Part shown: positions 50,934 to 59,741 of the stretch, piece by piece | How the letters are laid out: each line of letters opens with the position of its first letter | How positions within the stretch are numbered: the first letter of the stretch is position 1 | DNA from: Haloarcula sp. CBA1127 | GTDB taxonomy: Archaea; Halobacteriota; Halobacteria; Halobacteriales; Haloarculaceae | Direction of reading: 5' to 3' | Assembly (NCBI RefSeq): GCF_001485575.1 | Contig: NZ_BCNB01000006.1 | Span: forward strand, 1,116,001 to 1,180,000 | DNA: 64,000 nucleotides | Program-made: the position numbers and the translations under genes | The notes under the pieces: generated by a model | Told to the model about the DNA's origin: nothing | What the model saw: only the letters and a program-made list of their open reading frames with translations | Database searches by the model: none

Positions 50934-52319
50934 GTGAGCAGACGAAACAAAGACCAACTTAGAGATCTGCTTCGCTCGCTTGCCCTCCATCCCCACGATA
51001 GACGACTCGCGTTTCCAGTGTTGTTCGCCGTCGGCACACAGTTGTATTTTTTCCTGACAATCACACTCAGTTCTCCTCGACCGCCCATGGCACCCGACGC
51101 TGGGATCTTTGAGCATCTTGGCTGGTATTTGACACGCGGCGGTCGATTGTACGTCGACGCCTGGGAACCGAAGTTGCCGCTATCCTACGAGACGACCGGG
51201 GTACTTGCATTGCTATCCGGCGGCGATATGTACCGTCTCCATCTTCTCAGCGTGGTGCTGATGAGTGGTGCATTGTGTGCGATCGTCGGACTCGTTGTGA
51301 TACTCGTCTACGACGTCACCGGCGATGATATCGTTGCGCCGCTGGCTGGCTTCTCGATGTTCCTGTTGCCGGGGTTTGCCGTCCGGCCGGCGTATGGGTT
51401 CAAAGCGAAATATCTCCTTGTTCTCTGTGGGTTACTGGCGATATATCTGTACATTCGTGGCTACCCGGCACTGAGCGGTGTCGCTGCGGCAGCCAGCGTG
51501 GGATACTGGCAGGCCGGGGTCATCTTCCCGCTGATTGTGGTCGGTCTCGCAGTCCAGCGGCGCGACATGCGGGAGCTTGAGCGTGTCGTTGCCGGCGGCC
51601 TCGGTTTTGCCGTCGTCATGTTACTGCCGGTGTTTCTCCTCTGGCATTCGGCCTCGGAGATGGTCGTTCAGGTCTTTCTCGTCCCATTACAGACGGAGGA
51701 ACACGCGTCGTTGCTCGCTCGACTTGTCGCCGGTGTCGTCCACTTCAAGTGGGCGTCACCGTTCGTCTTGCTCGGTGGACTCGGTCTCGTTCACGCCGCT
51801 CGATGCTGTTTCACTGGCCATGACGGCGTTGTCGGGCGCAGCGCATGGTGGATTCCGGTCGGCGCAGCGTGGTTCGCGTTTCTGATACTGTTCGTCGATT
51901 TCGAGACTGGTGGTTACACCGACCTCATTCCGGGCCTTGTGTTCGTCGCCATCGGTGTCGGAGTGATCGCGACGGTGCTTCGCGACCGGCATCAGACGAC
52001 GTATCTCGGCGGCGCTCTTGCACTGGTCCTCGTCGTGAACGTCGCCTTTCTCGGTAGTGTCGGCGTTATCTTCACACCCGTCGAGACACCGGGACCGGTG
52101 CCGATGTCGGACCTCGAAACCCACGACCTCCCAGCGGCCTATGACAAGGCCGAACCAGTACCCGACGTCCGGTACATCTACTGGCAACAGATCGAGCCAT
52201 CGACGTGTCACTACCGACTCTCGGTGATGGAGTTGCGGTGGCTCAACCGAATCGACTCGTCGGTAGACAGTCGTTGTCTCGACTTGGGGACCGCCAGCGC
52301 CCGACTCGGGAACGGGTAG
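50934..52319 (+). CDS. Polytopic GT-C-like membrane protein (mannosyltransferase-like)
   Basis: A 461-residue membrane protein with about ten helices. After the first helix comes an extracellular loop with DAGIFEHLGWYLTRGGRLYV and, soon after, EPKLPLSYE, the D...G..Y...KLP pattern of GT-C glycosyltransferases that use dolichyl-phosphate sugars. In haloarchaea such proteins act in N-glycosylation or surface polysaccharide synthesis. The C-terminal about 80 residues are extracellular with Cys pairs. The GTG at 50934 is the only start that keeps the first helix. It is convergent with the AI-2E gene, four bases apart. Confidence 0.7.
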   Translation: MSRRNKDQLRDLLRSLALHPHDRRLAFPVLFAVGTQLYFFLTITLSSPRPPMAPDAGIFEHLGWYLTRGGRLYVDAWEPKLPLSYETTGVLALLSGGDMYRLHLLSVVLMSGALCAIVGLVVILVYDVTGDDIVAPLAGFSMFLLPGFAVRPAYGFKAKYLLVLCGLLAIYLYIRGYPALSGVAAAASVGYWQAGVIFPLIVVGLAVQRRDMRELERVVAGGLGFAVVMLLPVFLLWHSASEMVVQVFLVPLQTEEHASLLARLVAGVVHFKWASPFVLLGGLGLVHAARCCFTGHDGVVGRSAWWIPVGAAWFAFLILFVDFETGGYTDLIPGLVFVAIGVGVIATVLRDRHQTTYLGGALALVLVVNVAFLGSVGVIFTPVETPGPVPMSDLETHDLPAAYDKAEPVPDVRYIYWQQIEPSTCHYRLSVMELRWLNRIDSSVDSRCLDLGTASARLGNG

Positions 52320-52323
52320 CCAG

Positions 52324-53511
52324 TTACGACTCCGCGGAGTCGTAGTCGGAGAGCGAGGTCTGTGTCGTTTCGACCGAACCCGTGATGATGTAGGGGACGA
52401 TAATCCGGAAGAACTGAGCGGCGAGCACCAGCAGGATCGGACCCAGGAAGATGCCGTAGAAGCCAAACGCGATGGGGCCGAGAATGTACGCGAACATCAG
52501 CAGGCCGATGTGGGTCAGATCACCGCTGACGTACGGTCGAATCAGGAAATCCGGGATGGCGTCGACGACGACCAGCGTGACTGCGAGAAAGAGGACGACC
52601 CAGGCCAGGGCCGCCGTCTCTCCCGTGACGACCGCGGAGACCGCAAGCAGTGCAGCGACGGGCAGGTAGACGATTTTCATTCCGACAACAGGAACGAGAC
52701 TGCCGATGCCGGTGAGTGCGCCAACAAGTGGTGCAAACGGAATCTGCACTGAGCCGGGAGCGACCAGATTGTACAGCGAGAACACGAAAATCCCGATAAC
52801 GCCCGTCACCAGTGCGTTCAAGATATTCCCGAAGAGAATCGAGGATAGTTCCTCGTCGACCGCCGCCGCGTAGTTGCGAAGGACACCCGACCCATCGAAG
52901 GTGTCAAGGAACCAGCCGACGAGCCGTGGTCCGTCGGTAAGCAGGTAGTACGTTCCGGCGAACATAATGAACACACGCAGCAGCAGCGCCGTCAGCATAC
53001 TCAGAGAGCCGATGAGCGTATCGGAGACGCGTCCCAGCCACGATTGGACTGTCGCGTTTCGCAACAGGTCGATCACCTCATCCGGTCCCATTGCCAGTAC
53101 GTCTGAGAACCCGAGATCGGCGAGCGGCCCCGGCAGCGAACCACCGCCTTGGAGGTCTTGGAACTGCGACAAGTACGCTGCGCCCAGGCCACCTTCGCCG
53201 AAGAACGACTGTAACTCGGGAACAATAAGCATGATCGTGTAGCTGACCAGAAGCACGAACGGTAGCAGGAAGAAGAAAATCGTGGCCGCCGCATGGATCT
53301 GCTTCTGGTAGGGGACGGCCCGACCCATGAACGACTCGGGCAGCGGGAGCCACCCGAGCCGCCGATAAATCGGTCGGCTGGCATAGTACAGAAAGATGGT
53401 AAACACGAGCGTCGGAAGGAACTGGGACAGGACGAACCCGACCACGAGGAACAGCGCTACGCCCGCGGTGGCAAGGAGGACGCGCCGTCCGAGTTCGGTA
53501 CTGTATTCCAT
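52324..53511 (-). CDS. AI-2E family transporter
   Basis: A 395-residue polytopic membrane protein of the AI-2E (PF01594) family, with the characteristic pairs of helices, a large soluble loop (about residues 100-175) and a C-terminal bundle with YLPVAALLAVSAVVTGETAA and GFYGIFLGPILLVL. Members export signal molecules in some bacteria or act as Na+/H+ antiporters in halophiles. The latter would suit this organism, but the substrate cannot be read from sequence. Confidence 0.85.
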   Translation of the reverse strand: MEYSTELGRRVLLATAGVALFLVVGFVLSQFLPTLVFTIFLYYASRPIYRRLGWLPLPESFMGRAVPYQKQIHAAATIFFFLLPFVLLVSYTIMLIVPELQSFFGEGGLGAAYLSQFQDLQGGGSLPGPLADLGFSDVLAMGPDEVIDLLRNATVQSWLGRVSDTLIGSLSMLTALLLRVFIMFAGTYYLLTDGPRLVGWFLDTFDGSGVLRNYAAAVDEELSSILFGNILNALVTGVIGIFVFSLYNLVAPGSVQIPFAPLVGALTGIGSLVPVVGMKIVYLPVAALLAVSAVVTGETAALAWVVLFLAVTLVVVDAIPDFLIRPYVSGDLTHIGLLMFAYILGPIAFGFYGIFLGPILLVLAAQFFRIIVPYIITGSVETTQTSLSDYDSAES

Positions 53512-53613
53512 ATGTTTTCAGTACAACATCTTGATAAAAAATAAAACCACCGGTCGGCCCGATGATTTCTAGCGTGGGCGGTAGAAAATGGGTGACGTCA
53601 CGCTATCGGCTGG

Positions 53614-54033
53614 CTACAGCCCTTCGAACTGCGTGATCGCCTCCCGCCAGTCTTCGGGGATCGGACGCGAGGATTCCGTGTCACGATCGTACGTGACGAC
53701 AGTCGTTTCCCCGGTCGCAGCCACACCGTCCTCGGTCCGGACCTCGTACTCGAAGGGGAAACTCTTCTCGCCAAGACGTGGAACCCGGACGGCAACGGCG
53801 ACTGAGTCACTGATCTGGACAGGCTGGATGTAATCGACTTCGAGGTTCGCGATGACCATCCCGGTGCCCGACTCGCTGCCCGAGAGCAGCGCTTCGCCAC
53901 AGTCGACCACGTCGTGCAGGTAGTCGATGCGAGCCTCTTCGAAGTAGGTCGCATACGTCGCGTTGTTGACGTGGCCGTACGTGTCGATGTCCGTGTACCG
54001 GACCTCGACTTCTGTCGTGTACTCGAAGCTCAT
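53614..54033 (-). CDS. Acyl-CoA thioesterase, 4HBT hotdog family
   Basis: A 139-residue single hotdog-domain protein starting MSFEYTTEVEVRYTDIDTYGH. The RYTDIDTYGHVNNATYATYF block (about residues 12-31) is the 4-hydroxybenzoyl-CoA thioesterase-type active site with Asp as catalytic residue. It hydrolyses acyl-CoA esters; chain length is unknown. The ATG overlaps the msrA stop by four bases, so the two genes are co-translated. Confidence 0.88.
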   Translation of the reverse strand: MSFEYTTEVEVRYTDIDTYGHVNNATYATYFEEARIDYLHDVVDCGEALLSGSESGTGMVIANLEVDYIQPVQISDSVAVAVRVPRLGEKSFPFEYEVRTEDGVAATGETTVVTYDRDTESSRPIPEDWREAITQFEGL

Positions 54034-54554
54034 GCCAGCAGTTCCGCGTGTTTCTCTTTGAGCTTCTCGATTTTCGGCGGGATGGTTAACTGACAGTAAC
54101 TCTGGTCCGGATTCTTCTCGAAGTAGTCTTGATGGTACTTTTCCGCGGGATAGAACGTCTCCAGTGGCTCGACTTCGGTGACGATGTCGCTGTCGTAGCC
54201 CGGCTCTATTTCCTCGATGAGGGTTTCGACGGTTTCGCGCTGGGCCTCGTTGTGGTAGAACACAGCCGAGCGATACTGCGTGCCAACATCGTTGCCTTCC
54301 CGGTCTTTCGTCGTCGGGGTATGCGTCGTGAAGTGGATCGCGAGCAGGTCCTCGTAGCTCACCTCCTCGGGGTCGTAGGTGAGTTGTACGCACTCGGCAT
54401 GGCCCGTTTCCTCGCGGCAGACCGCCTCGTAGCTGGGGTCGGCAACGTGGCCGCCAGCATAGCCCGAAACCACATCGGTCACCCCGTCGATCTGCTTGAA
54501 CACCGATTCCGTACACCAGAAGCAACCGCCCGCGAATGTCGCTTGTTCAGTCAT
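54030..54554 (-). CDS. msrA: Peptide methionine-S-sulfoxide reductase
   Basis: A 174-residue enzyme that repairs methionine-S-sulfoxide in proteins. The active-site FAGGCFWCTESVF (about residues 6-18) has the catalytic Cys followed by FWC, as in classic MsrA. The DPEEVSYEDLLAIHFTTHTP and DVGTQYRSAVF blocks are present. Recycling cysteines are less clear; a late Cys in SYCQLTIPP is a candidate. ATG 54554 or the adjacent ATG 54557 begins the protein. It is coupled to the thioesterase gene. Confidence 0.95.
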   Translation of the reverse strand: MTEQATFAGGCFWCTESVFKQIDGVTDVVSGYAGGHVADPSYEAVCREETGHAECVQLTYDPEEVSYEDLLAIHFTTHTPTTKDREGNDVGTQYRSAVFYHNEAQRETVETLIEEIEPGYDSDIVTEVEPLETFYPAEKYHQDYFEKNPDQSYCQLTIPPKIEKLKEKHAELLA

Positions 54555-54618
54555 CATCGGTCGTACGTGCCCGGCGTACAAAACTCACTGGCTATGTCCG
54601 TCGCAGATGGGTGTCGGT

Positions 54619-56256
54619 CTACCGGTCAACCTCCCCCATGATGGTGTCCAGGCTGCCGATTGTCGCCACGAGGTCGGGGATATATTCACCGCGAGCCATC
54701 TCAGACAGCGCCTGCACGTGTGAGAAGGAGGGGCCACGGATCTTGAACCGGGCCGGTGTCTCCGTCCCGTCAGAACGGATGTAGATACCGAGTTCGCCCT
54801 TCGCGGCCTCGACGGCGCGGTAGATTTCTGTGTCAGGGTCGGGCCGGAGCGTGCGGGGGACGTTCGCCTGTATCTCGCGGTCGTCCTCGGGCCAGTCCTC
54901 CAGCAGGTCGACGCATTGACCGATGATCTTCGCGGACTCCTCCACTTCGCGCAGGCGCACGAGCAGGCGAGAGAAGTTGTCGCCGCCCTGTTCGGTGACG
55001 ACCGACCAGTCGAGTTCGTCGTAGTAGCCGTAGGGGTCGTCCCGACGGAGGTCGTAGTCGACGCCGGACGCTCGGGCGACCGGACCGGTACAGCCGTACG
55101 CCTTCGCGGTTTCAGCCGAGAGGTGGCCCGTGTCAACTGTCCGGAGCTGGAGGATTTCGTTGCTGGTGAGCATATCGTGGTACTCTGTGAGCTTGTGGGG
55201 CAGATCGTCGAGGAACGCACGGATCTTCTCGAAGAACGCCTCGCGAGGTTCGGGCAAGTCCCAGGCGACCCCACCCAGCCGCAGGTAGTTGAACATCAGC
55301 CGCTGGCCGGTCAGGTCTTCGAGGATGTCCTGAACGAGTTCGCGGTCCCGGACCCCCCACTGGAAGGTGGCAGTGAACTCCCCGACCACGTCCAGCGCGT
55401 AGGTCGCGACCGCGAGCATATGTGAGAGGATGCGTGAGAGTTCGCCGCCCATTGTCCGGATGACCTGCGCGTACGCTGGCACTTCGATGTCGGCGAGATC
55501 CTCGGCCACGCGGGCGTAGGCCCACTCGTTCAGCAGGCCGGCCCCGCCCCAGTCCCAGCGGTCCGGGTACGGCATTATCTGGTGGCGGTAGGTACCCTGC
55601 TGACACATCTGTTCCTCACAGCGATGGATGTAGCCGATGTCGGGGTCGACGGCCGCCACCTGTTCGCCGTCGAGTTGGACGTTCAGGTGGAGGACGCCGT
55701 GTGTCGAGGGGTGGTGTGGCCCCATGTTGATGTGCATCGTCTCCGGTCCCGCACGGTGGTCCTCAAGCAGGCGCTCGTGTTCGCGGAAGGAGACGATTTG
55801 TGGCTGGTCCTGATTGTAGTCCCGGCTCAGCGGGTGGCCCTGCCAGGTCTCGGGCAGGAGAATCCGCCGGAGGTCGGGGTGGTCCTCGTACTCGATGCCG
55901 ATGAGGTCGTAGGCCTCCCGCTCGTGCCACGCCGCCGTCGGATACACGGGCGCGGCGGACTCGCTGGTCGGTGATTCTCGGGGTGTCGGGACGACGACCG
56001 AGAGTTCCTGTGTCGGGTCGTCGTAGCGCCGCAGATGATAGATCGTCTCGAACCGGTCGTCGTACTCCTGTGCCGTGACGCAGGCGCAGTGGTCCAGACC
56101 GGCATTCTCTTTCAGCGTCGAGAGGACGGTCTGTACCTCGTCGGCACGGATGACGGCGGCCGGGGCGTTCTCGTGGCGTTCGGTGGAGAGGACGTGGTCG
56201 GCAATCGGCTCGATCAGCGGATGGACATCGTCGGTGCGGTGGACTGTTTGGGCCAT
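54619..56256 (-). CDS. nuoCD: NADH-quinone oxidoreductase subunit C/D fusion, orphan
   Basis: A 545-residue fusion of complex I subunits C and D. The NuoC part (about residues 25-155) has HEREAYDLIGIEYEDHPDLR and the GHPLSRDY motif. The NuoD part (about 170-545) has NMGPHHPSTHGVLHL and IRTMGGELSRI and carries the quinone-site region. HRCEEQMC (C213, C218) stands where most NuoD proteins read HRGxEK. No other nuo gene is adjacent, whereas haloarchaea normally keep these genes in one operon. It could be a paralogue with a special partner. The N-terminal start at 56256 fits the divergent promoter region. Confidence 0.85.
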   Translation of the reverse strand: MAQTVHRTDDVHPLIEPIADHVLSTERHENAPAAVIRADEVQTVLSTLKENAGLDHCACVTAQEYDDRFETIYHLRRYDDPTQELSVVVPTPRESPTSESAAPVYPTAAWHEREAYDLIGIEYEDHPDLRRILLPETWQGHPLSRDYNQDQPQIVSFREHERLLEDHRAGPETMHINMGPHHPSTHGVLHLNVQLDGEQVAAVDPDIGYIHRCEEQMCQQGTYRHQIMPYPDRWDWGGAGLLNEWAYARVAEDLADIEVPAYAQVIRTMGGELSRILSHMLAVATYALDVVGEFTATFQWGVRDRELVQDILEDLTGQRLMFNYLRLGGVAWDLPEPREAFFEKIRAFLDDLPHKLTEYHDMLTSNEILQLRTVDTGHLSAETAKAYGCTGPVARASGVDYDLRRDDPYGYYDELDWSVVTEQGGDNFSRLLVRLREVEESAKIIGQCVDLLEDWPEDDREIQANVPRTLRPDPDTEIYRAVEAAKGELGIYIRSDGTETPARFKIRGPSFSHVQALSEMARGEYIPDLVATIGSLDTIMGEVDR

Positions 56257-56316
56257 CTCTGTGGTCGTGTGTTCGGCGGCCGAGTGCCTCGGACTATCCC
56301 CTCATGCCCGAGGTTA

Positions 56317-56324
56317 TTTTAAAT
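56317..56324 (+). promoter_or_regulatory. TATA box of the HTH_10 gene at 56345
   Basis: TTTTAAAT is centred about 25 bases before the ATG, predicting a leaderless mRNA. It is followed at 56331-56339 by CGGAACAGT, which recurs after the TATA box of the next gene. Confidence 0.5.
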
Positions 56325-56344
56325 ACCTCTCGGAACAGTCCGGT

Positions 56345-57022
56345 ATGAAGTACGTCACGCTCTCGCTGTGGATGGCCTCCGAGGTCCGCCACCCGATGCA
56401 CCAGTTCGTCGTCGAGCACGACGGCTACGAGGCGAGCTATCTCCTTCGGGGCAACGACGTGGGCACCGACCTCCAGACGCTGCTGTTTCACGTCGACGGC
56501 TTCCCGCCGGAGCCCTACCGAGCGGCGCTGGAACAGGCCGACACTGTCCGGGAGTACGCCATCTCGACGTGTCCCGACGAGACGTTCTACCTCTACGTAC
56601 AGGATTCGCCGTCGGCGACCGGTCACGACCTCGTCAACGCTCTCACGCGGGCCGGTCTGGTCATCGTCTCACCGGTCGCATACCACACCGATGGCACTGT
56701 CGGGCTCACGCTGGTCGGTCCAGGCGGGACGGTCCAGCAGGCAGTCGAGACGGTGCCAGACGGTATCTCTGTCGACGTGCGGGAGGTGGGGGAGTACGAC
56801 AGCCGGCGGCTCGACACCGGCGCGGCGCTCACCGACCGGCAGTTCGAGGCCGTCGCCGCCGCCGTCGACTGTGGGTACTACGGCGACACTCGCGAAGGGG
56901 GCGTTGACGATGTTGCCGACGAACTCGGCTGTGCACCCGGAACTGCCGCCGAACACCTCCGGAAAGCCGAGGCCCGTGTGATGGCTGACATACTCGAACA
57001 GCGTCCCGCATCGACGGCGTAG
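56345..57022 (+). CDS. HTH_10 (Bat-type) transcriptional regulator
   Basis: A 225-residue regulator with an N-terminal alpha/beta sensor domain (about residues 1-155; MKYVTLSLWMASEVRHPMHQ) and a C-terminal HTH_10 (about 160-220, GVDDVADELGCAPGTAAEHL). The four-Cys motif of the two other short HTH_10 proteins in this window is absent. The signal is unknown. The start is set by the TATA box at 56317. The CGGAACAGT site over its transcription start reappears in front of the downstream cupin gene, a hint that it controls both. Confidence 0.82.
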   Translation: MKYVTLSLWMASEVRHPMHQFVVEHDGYEASYLLRGNDVGTDLQTLLFHVDGFPPEPYRAALEQADTVREYAISTCPDETFYLYVQDSPSATGHDLVNALTRAGLVIVSPVAYHTDGTVGLTLVGPGGTVQQAVETVPDGISVDVREVGEYDSRRLDTGAALTDRQFEAVAAAVDCGYYGDTREGGVDDVADELGCAPGTAAEHLRKAEARVMADILEQRPASTA

Positions 57023-57068
57023 TCCGCTTTGCCCGTGAACTCCCAGAGCGACTGTATCGTCCCGAAAA

Positions 57069-57092
57069 ACTATAAACTCCGGAACAGTGTCC
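57069..57092 (+). promoter_or_regulatory. Promoter and shared motif before the cupin gene
   Basis: A TATA-like ACTATAAAC (57069-57077) is followed by CCGGAACAGTGTCC (57079-57092). The 9-mer CGGAACAGT (57080-57088) matches 56331-56339, in the same position relative to the TATA box of the HTH_10 gene. Transcription would start near 57095. Confidence 0.4.
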
Positions 57093-57096
57093 TCTA

Positions 57097-57153
57097 ATGC
57101 TGGATTGCGAACACATCACGGGGCCAGCGTGGCCCGACTCAGGACAACACTGA
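57097..57153 (+). CDS. Possible 18-codon leader ORF before the cupin gene
   Basis: An ATG at 57097 lies where a leaderless transcript from the 57069 TATA box would begin. The frame encodes MLDCEHITGPAWPDSGQH and stops two bases before the cupin ATG at 57156. Codon bias is weak, so it may be chance, but the position would make ribosomes arrive directly at the cupin start. Confidence 0.25.
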   Translation: MLDCEHITGPAWPDSGQH

Positions 57154-57155
57154 CC

Positions 57156-57632
57156 ATGGACACAGTAACTATCGACGACGTACCGGTCGAACGGAATCCG
57201 ATGCAGGTACACGACATCCGCAAGCCCGTCTCCCGGAAACTGGGGACCGAGCATTTTGCGGCGAACTACTTCGAACTCGAACCCGGCGACTCCTTCTCGG
57301 GGAGCCTCCACCGCCACCACGACCAGGAGGAGGTGTTCTACATCGAACAGGGACAGACCACCTTCGAGGTCGGCCTCGACCGCGAGGAAGTCGACGTTTC
57401 GGGCGGCGAACTGATTCGCTTCGAGCCCGGCGAGTTTCAGGAGGGGTACAACTCCGGCGACGAGCGCGTTATCGGCTGGGCCTTTGGCGCGCCCGGCGCG
57501 ACCCACGACTGGGACGCCATCGAATCGAGAGTGCACTGTCCGGAGTGCGACACGGAAACCACCCAGAGCGTCGCCCTCGCCGACGGCCGGTTCGAACTGA
57601 CCTGTACTGAGTGCGGAAACGTTCAGGGCTAG
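57156..57632 (+). CDS. Cupin with C-terminal zinc ribbon
   Basis: A 158-residue protein. The cupin domain (about residues 35-115) has HRHHDQEEVFYIEQG as metal motif 1 and a late second motif. The C-terminal zinc ribbon has CPEC and CTEC (about residues 128-154). The combination suggests a regulator-like or metal-sensing protein rather than a plain enzyme, but this is inference. The ATG at 57156 is chosen over the GTG at 57087, which lies upstream of the predicted transcription start. It is followed by the repeat element copy B. Confidence 0.78.
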   Translation: MDTVTIDDVPVERNPMQVHDIRKPVSRKLGTEHFAANYFELEPGDSFSGSLHRHHDQEEVFYIEQGQTTFEVGLDREEVDVSGGELIRFEPGEFQEGYNSGDERVIGWAFGAPGATHDWDAIESRVHCPECDTETTQSVALADGRFELTCTECGNVQG

Positions 57633-57674
57633 CAGTCGCTTCAGTTTTTTGTGGAACTACAGCTTCAGCCGGTC

Positions 57675-57825
57675 GCCCCTTTCAGTCCCGCCCAGTATTT
57701 CTTGTCCAACCGGCTGTGGGTGGACTGAAAGGGGCCGAGCGGAGGACGAGTCTGGCGACAGTAGCACCGCAGCGAAGCGAGGAGCGCACGGAATCAGACG
57801 AGTCGTCCGCGAGGGGGCTTTCTGG
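57675..57825. repeat. Palindromic structured element, copy B (shorter)
   Basis: Related to the element at 34907-35235. It shares CCCTTTCAGTCCC, the loop sequence TTGTCCAACCGGCT, GGACTGAAAGGGGC, an AGCGAGGAGCGC-type interior and GGGGGCTTTCTGG at the right end. The first stem is 14 pairs (57675-57688/57722-57735). The second (57739-57754/57795-57810) pairs at 13 of 16 positions with a sequence unlike that of copy A. The left part with the terminal repeat and two small hairpins of copy A is absent. Confidence 0.65.
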
Positions 57826-57910
57826 TTCTCTGAACCAATTTCGACCACACTACCTCTCTCAATCGTTACTAGCCCGCAATTCATATCGCATCGCGTCACG
57901 AAGCCCGGGT

Positions 57911-58705
57911 ATGTCACTGGCCGACCTGGATTGGCGCGTCATCGGCGAGGAAACACGACCCGGACCGATGACGATGGCACTGGAAGCGGCCGCTGCCGAA
58001 ACCGTCGCCGCGGGCGGTCCGGCAACGGTGCGGGTGTACACCTGGCCCGATACGCTGTCGCTGGGCTACGGACAGGACCCAGACACGATCGACTGGGAGG
58101 CGTGTGAACGCGAAGGTATCGGGGTAACGCGACGACCCACCGGCGGCGGCGCAATCTACCATGACAGCGTGGCTGATATCTCCTATGGCATCATCGCGCC
58201 GGCTGACGCCGTGCCGGGTGATCTGATGGAGTGTTACGAGCAGTTCTGTGAGCCGGTGCTCGAAGCGTTCGAGCGCATGGGCGTCGACGCGTCGTTTGCT
58301 GACGACGAGCGGTCGGCGGTCCATCAGCCGGCCTGTTACCTGCGGCAACTCCACCCGGCCCACGATATCGTCGGTCCCGATGGCCGAAAACTCAGCGGGA
58401 ACGCGCAGTACCGCCAGAAAGACGCCGTCATCCAGCACGGCTCTCTATCCGTCTCGCTGCGTCCCGACCGCCACTGTGGCTGTTTCACCGCTGACCCTGA
58501 CTCGGAGCGGTTCGCCGAACGCGTCGGGGCGATAGACGAATACACCGATATCGACCGCACCGAGGCTGTCGAGACGCTCCGCTCGACATTGGCCGAGTGG
58601 GTCGACGCGTCGGCGGGATCGTGGACGGACGACGAGCTTGCACGCGCACGCGAGCACGCGAAAGAGAAATACGACGCAGACGAGTGGATTCGACGGTCGC
58701 CCTGA
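57911..58705 (+). CDS. lplA: Lipoate-protein ligase A family protein
   Basis: A 264-residue biotin/lipoate ligase-fold enzyme that attaches lipoate to E2 or GcvH proteins. RRPTGGGAIYHDS (about residues 74-86) is the lipoyl-AMP binding loop and GRKLSGNAQYRQKDA (about 160-174) carries the catalytic Lys. The small C-terminal domain is reduced to about 60 residues, so an accessory subunit (LplB) may be needed, as in other archaea. The ATG at 57911 gives MSLADLDWRVIGEE; the longer frame crosses the repeat element. Confidence 0.88.
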   Translation: MSLADLDWRVIGEETRPGPMTMALEAAAAETVAAGGPATVRVYTWPDTLSLGYGQDPDTIDWEACEREGIGVTRRPTGGGAIYHDSVADISYGIIAPADAVPGDLMECYEQFCEPVLEAFERMGVDASFADDERSAVHQPACYLRQLHPAHDIVGPDGRKLSGNAQYRQKDAVIQHGSLSVSLRPDRHCGCFTADPDSERFAERVGAIDEYTDIDRTEAVETLRSTLAEWVDASAGSWTDDELARAREHAKEKYDADEWIRRSP

Positions 58706-58780
58706 CGCTGGCGGCACGATCCTGCGATGACGGGCGTGCCGGGTCGCAACGAGCCGCGTACTACCCTGAAATATCGGCAT

Positions 58781-59530
58781 TCAGAGTGTTTCCTCGACAA
58801 ACTGCGAGACGATGCGGTCCTCGGCAGTCCGGAGCTGATACTGCACGGTCGACCGGGGTTCGTCCAGTATCGATGCGAGATCCTTGACTGAGACTTCCCG
58901 CGGCCGCTCGTAGTAGCCGTGGGTCACGGCGGCCTTCAGCACCCGCCACTGCTGGGGAGAGAAGTTCGCCGCGACCCGTTCGGTCGCCTTCCAGTTTCCG
59001 GCACTGGTGATGTGAGACACTGAGAGCGTGACGCCATCGCGGAGGCTCGATTCGATTTTGTCGTACACCTCGCCGATGGGGTTGGACCCCGGATAGAGAA
59101 CGCGCCAGCGGTACTCGTCGCCAGTTCGTCGGGATTCGAAGATAGTGCCTTCGCTGACGTGCCGGTGCAGGAAACTCGGCAGCGACTGACAGCCGCTGAG
59201 TTCACGACGTAGCGTGTACACTGTCCGTGACGTCTCCCCGCGGTCCAGCACGTGGTACGTCCGCGTCGTCTCACAGCTCACGACGTCGAAACACTCGTTA
59301 CAGCGGTCTTCGTCCAGAAAGACCTCGTCGAACGTATCCAGAGCCTCGGGCGTCCCTTTCGCGTGGTCGAGTCGCCACATATGGTCGTCACCGACGAAGA
59401 TGGCCGAGGACCACACAGAGAGACTCTCGTGTTGCCGAAACACGTCCATCAGGCTATCAGCCCCTGCGTCGAACTGCAAGACGAACTCGAACTCGCGTGT
59501 GTCCGCGACCGCGGCCTGTGATTCGGTCAT
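58781..59530 (-). CDS. HTH_10 transcriptional regulator with four-Cys motif
   Basis: A 249-residue paralogue of the regulator at 32434. Cys77, Cys80, Cys86 and Cys114 (CX2CX5CX27C) have identical spacing to that protein, and the MWRLDHAKGTPEAL segment is shared. The HTH_10 (about residues 195-240) reads VSVKDLASILDEPRSTVQYQ. A metal- or redox-sensing regulator is likely. The target is unknown. No matching 7-4-7 palindrome was seen in the upstream 200 bases. Confidence 0.85.
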   Translation of the reverse strand: MTESQAAVADTREFEFVLQFDAGADSLMDVFRQHESLSVWSSAIFVGDDHMWRLDHAKGTPEALDTFDEVFLDEDRCNECFDVVSCETTRTYHVLDRGETSRTVYTLRRELSGCQSLPSFLHRHVSEGTIFESRRTGDEYRWRVLYPGSNPIGEVYDKIESSLRDGVTLSVSHITSAGNWKATERVAANFSPQQWRVLKAAVTHGYYERPREVSVKDLASILDEPRSTVQYQLRTAEDRIVSQFVEETL

Positions 59531-59741
59531 CTGGCTATTACTAAAGTAGGCGTGTTGCTATAAGTCGGTTACTGGTCCATCGAACTCCTTTCACTCTGCT
59601 TAGTTGGCTATTGATAAGGCTATACAGTCGCGCCACTGCGGACCGCACGTCTGCAATGACGGGGCTATGGGAGTGGACTGTCCGACGGTCGTGACAACAG
59701 ACCTACGTCACCGTTTTGTGACACCCCGGCCAAGCGATGGC

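Noticed and set aside
57611-57910. N-terminal extension of the lipoate ligase across the repeat element
   Set aside because: The frame is open only by chance through the non-coding palindrome. The ligase family begins near the ATG at 57911.
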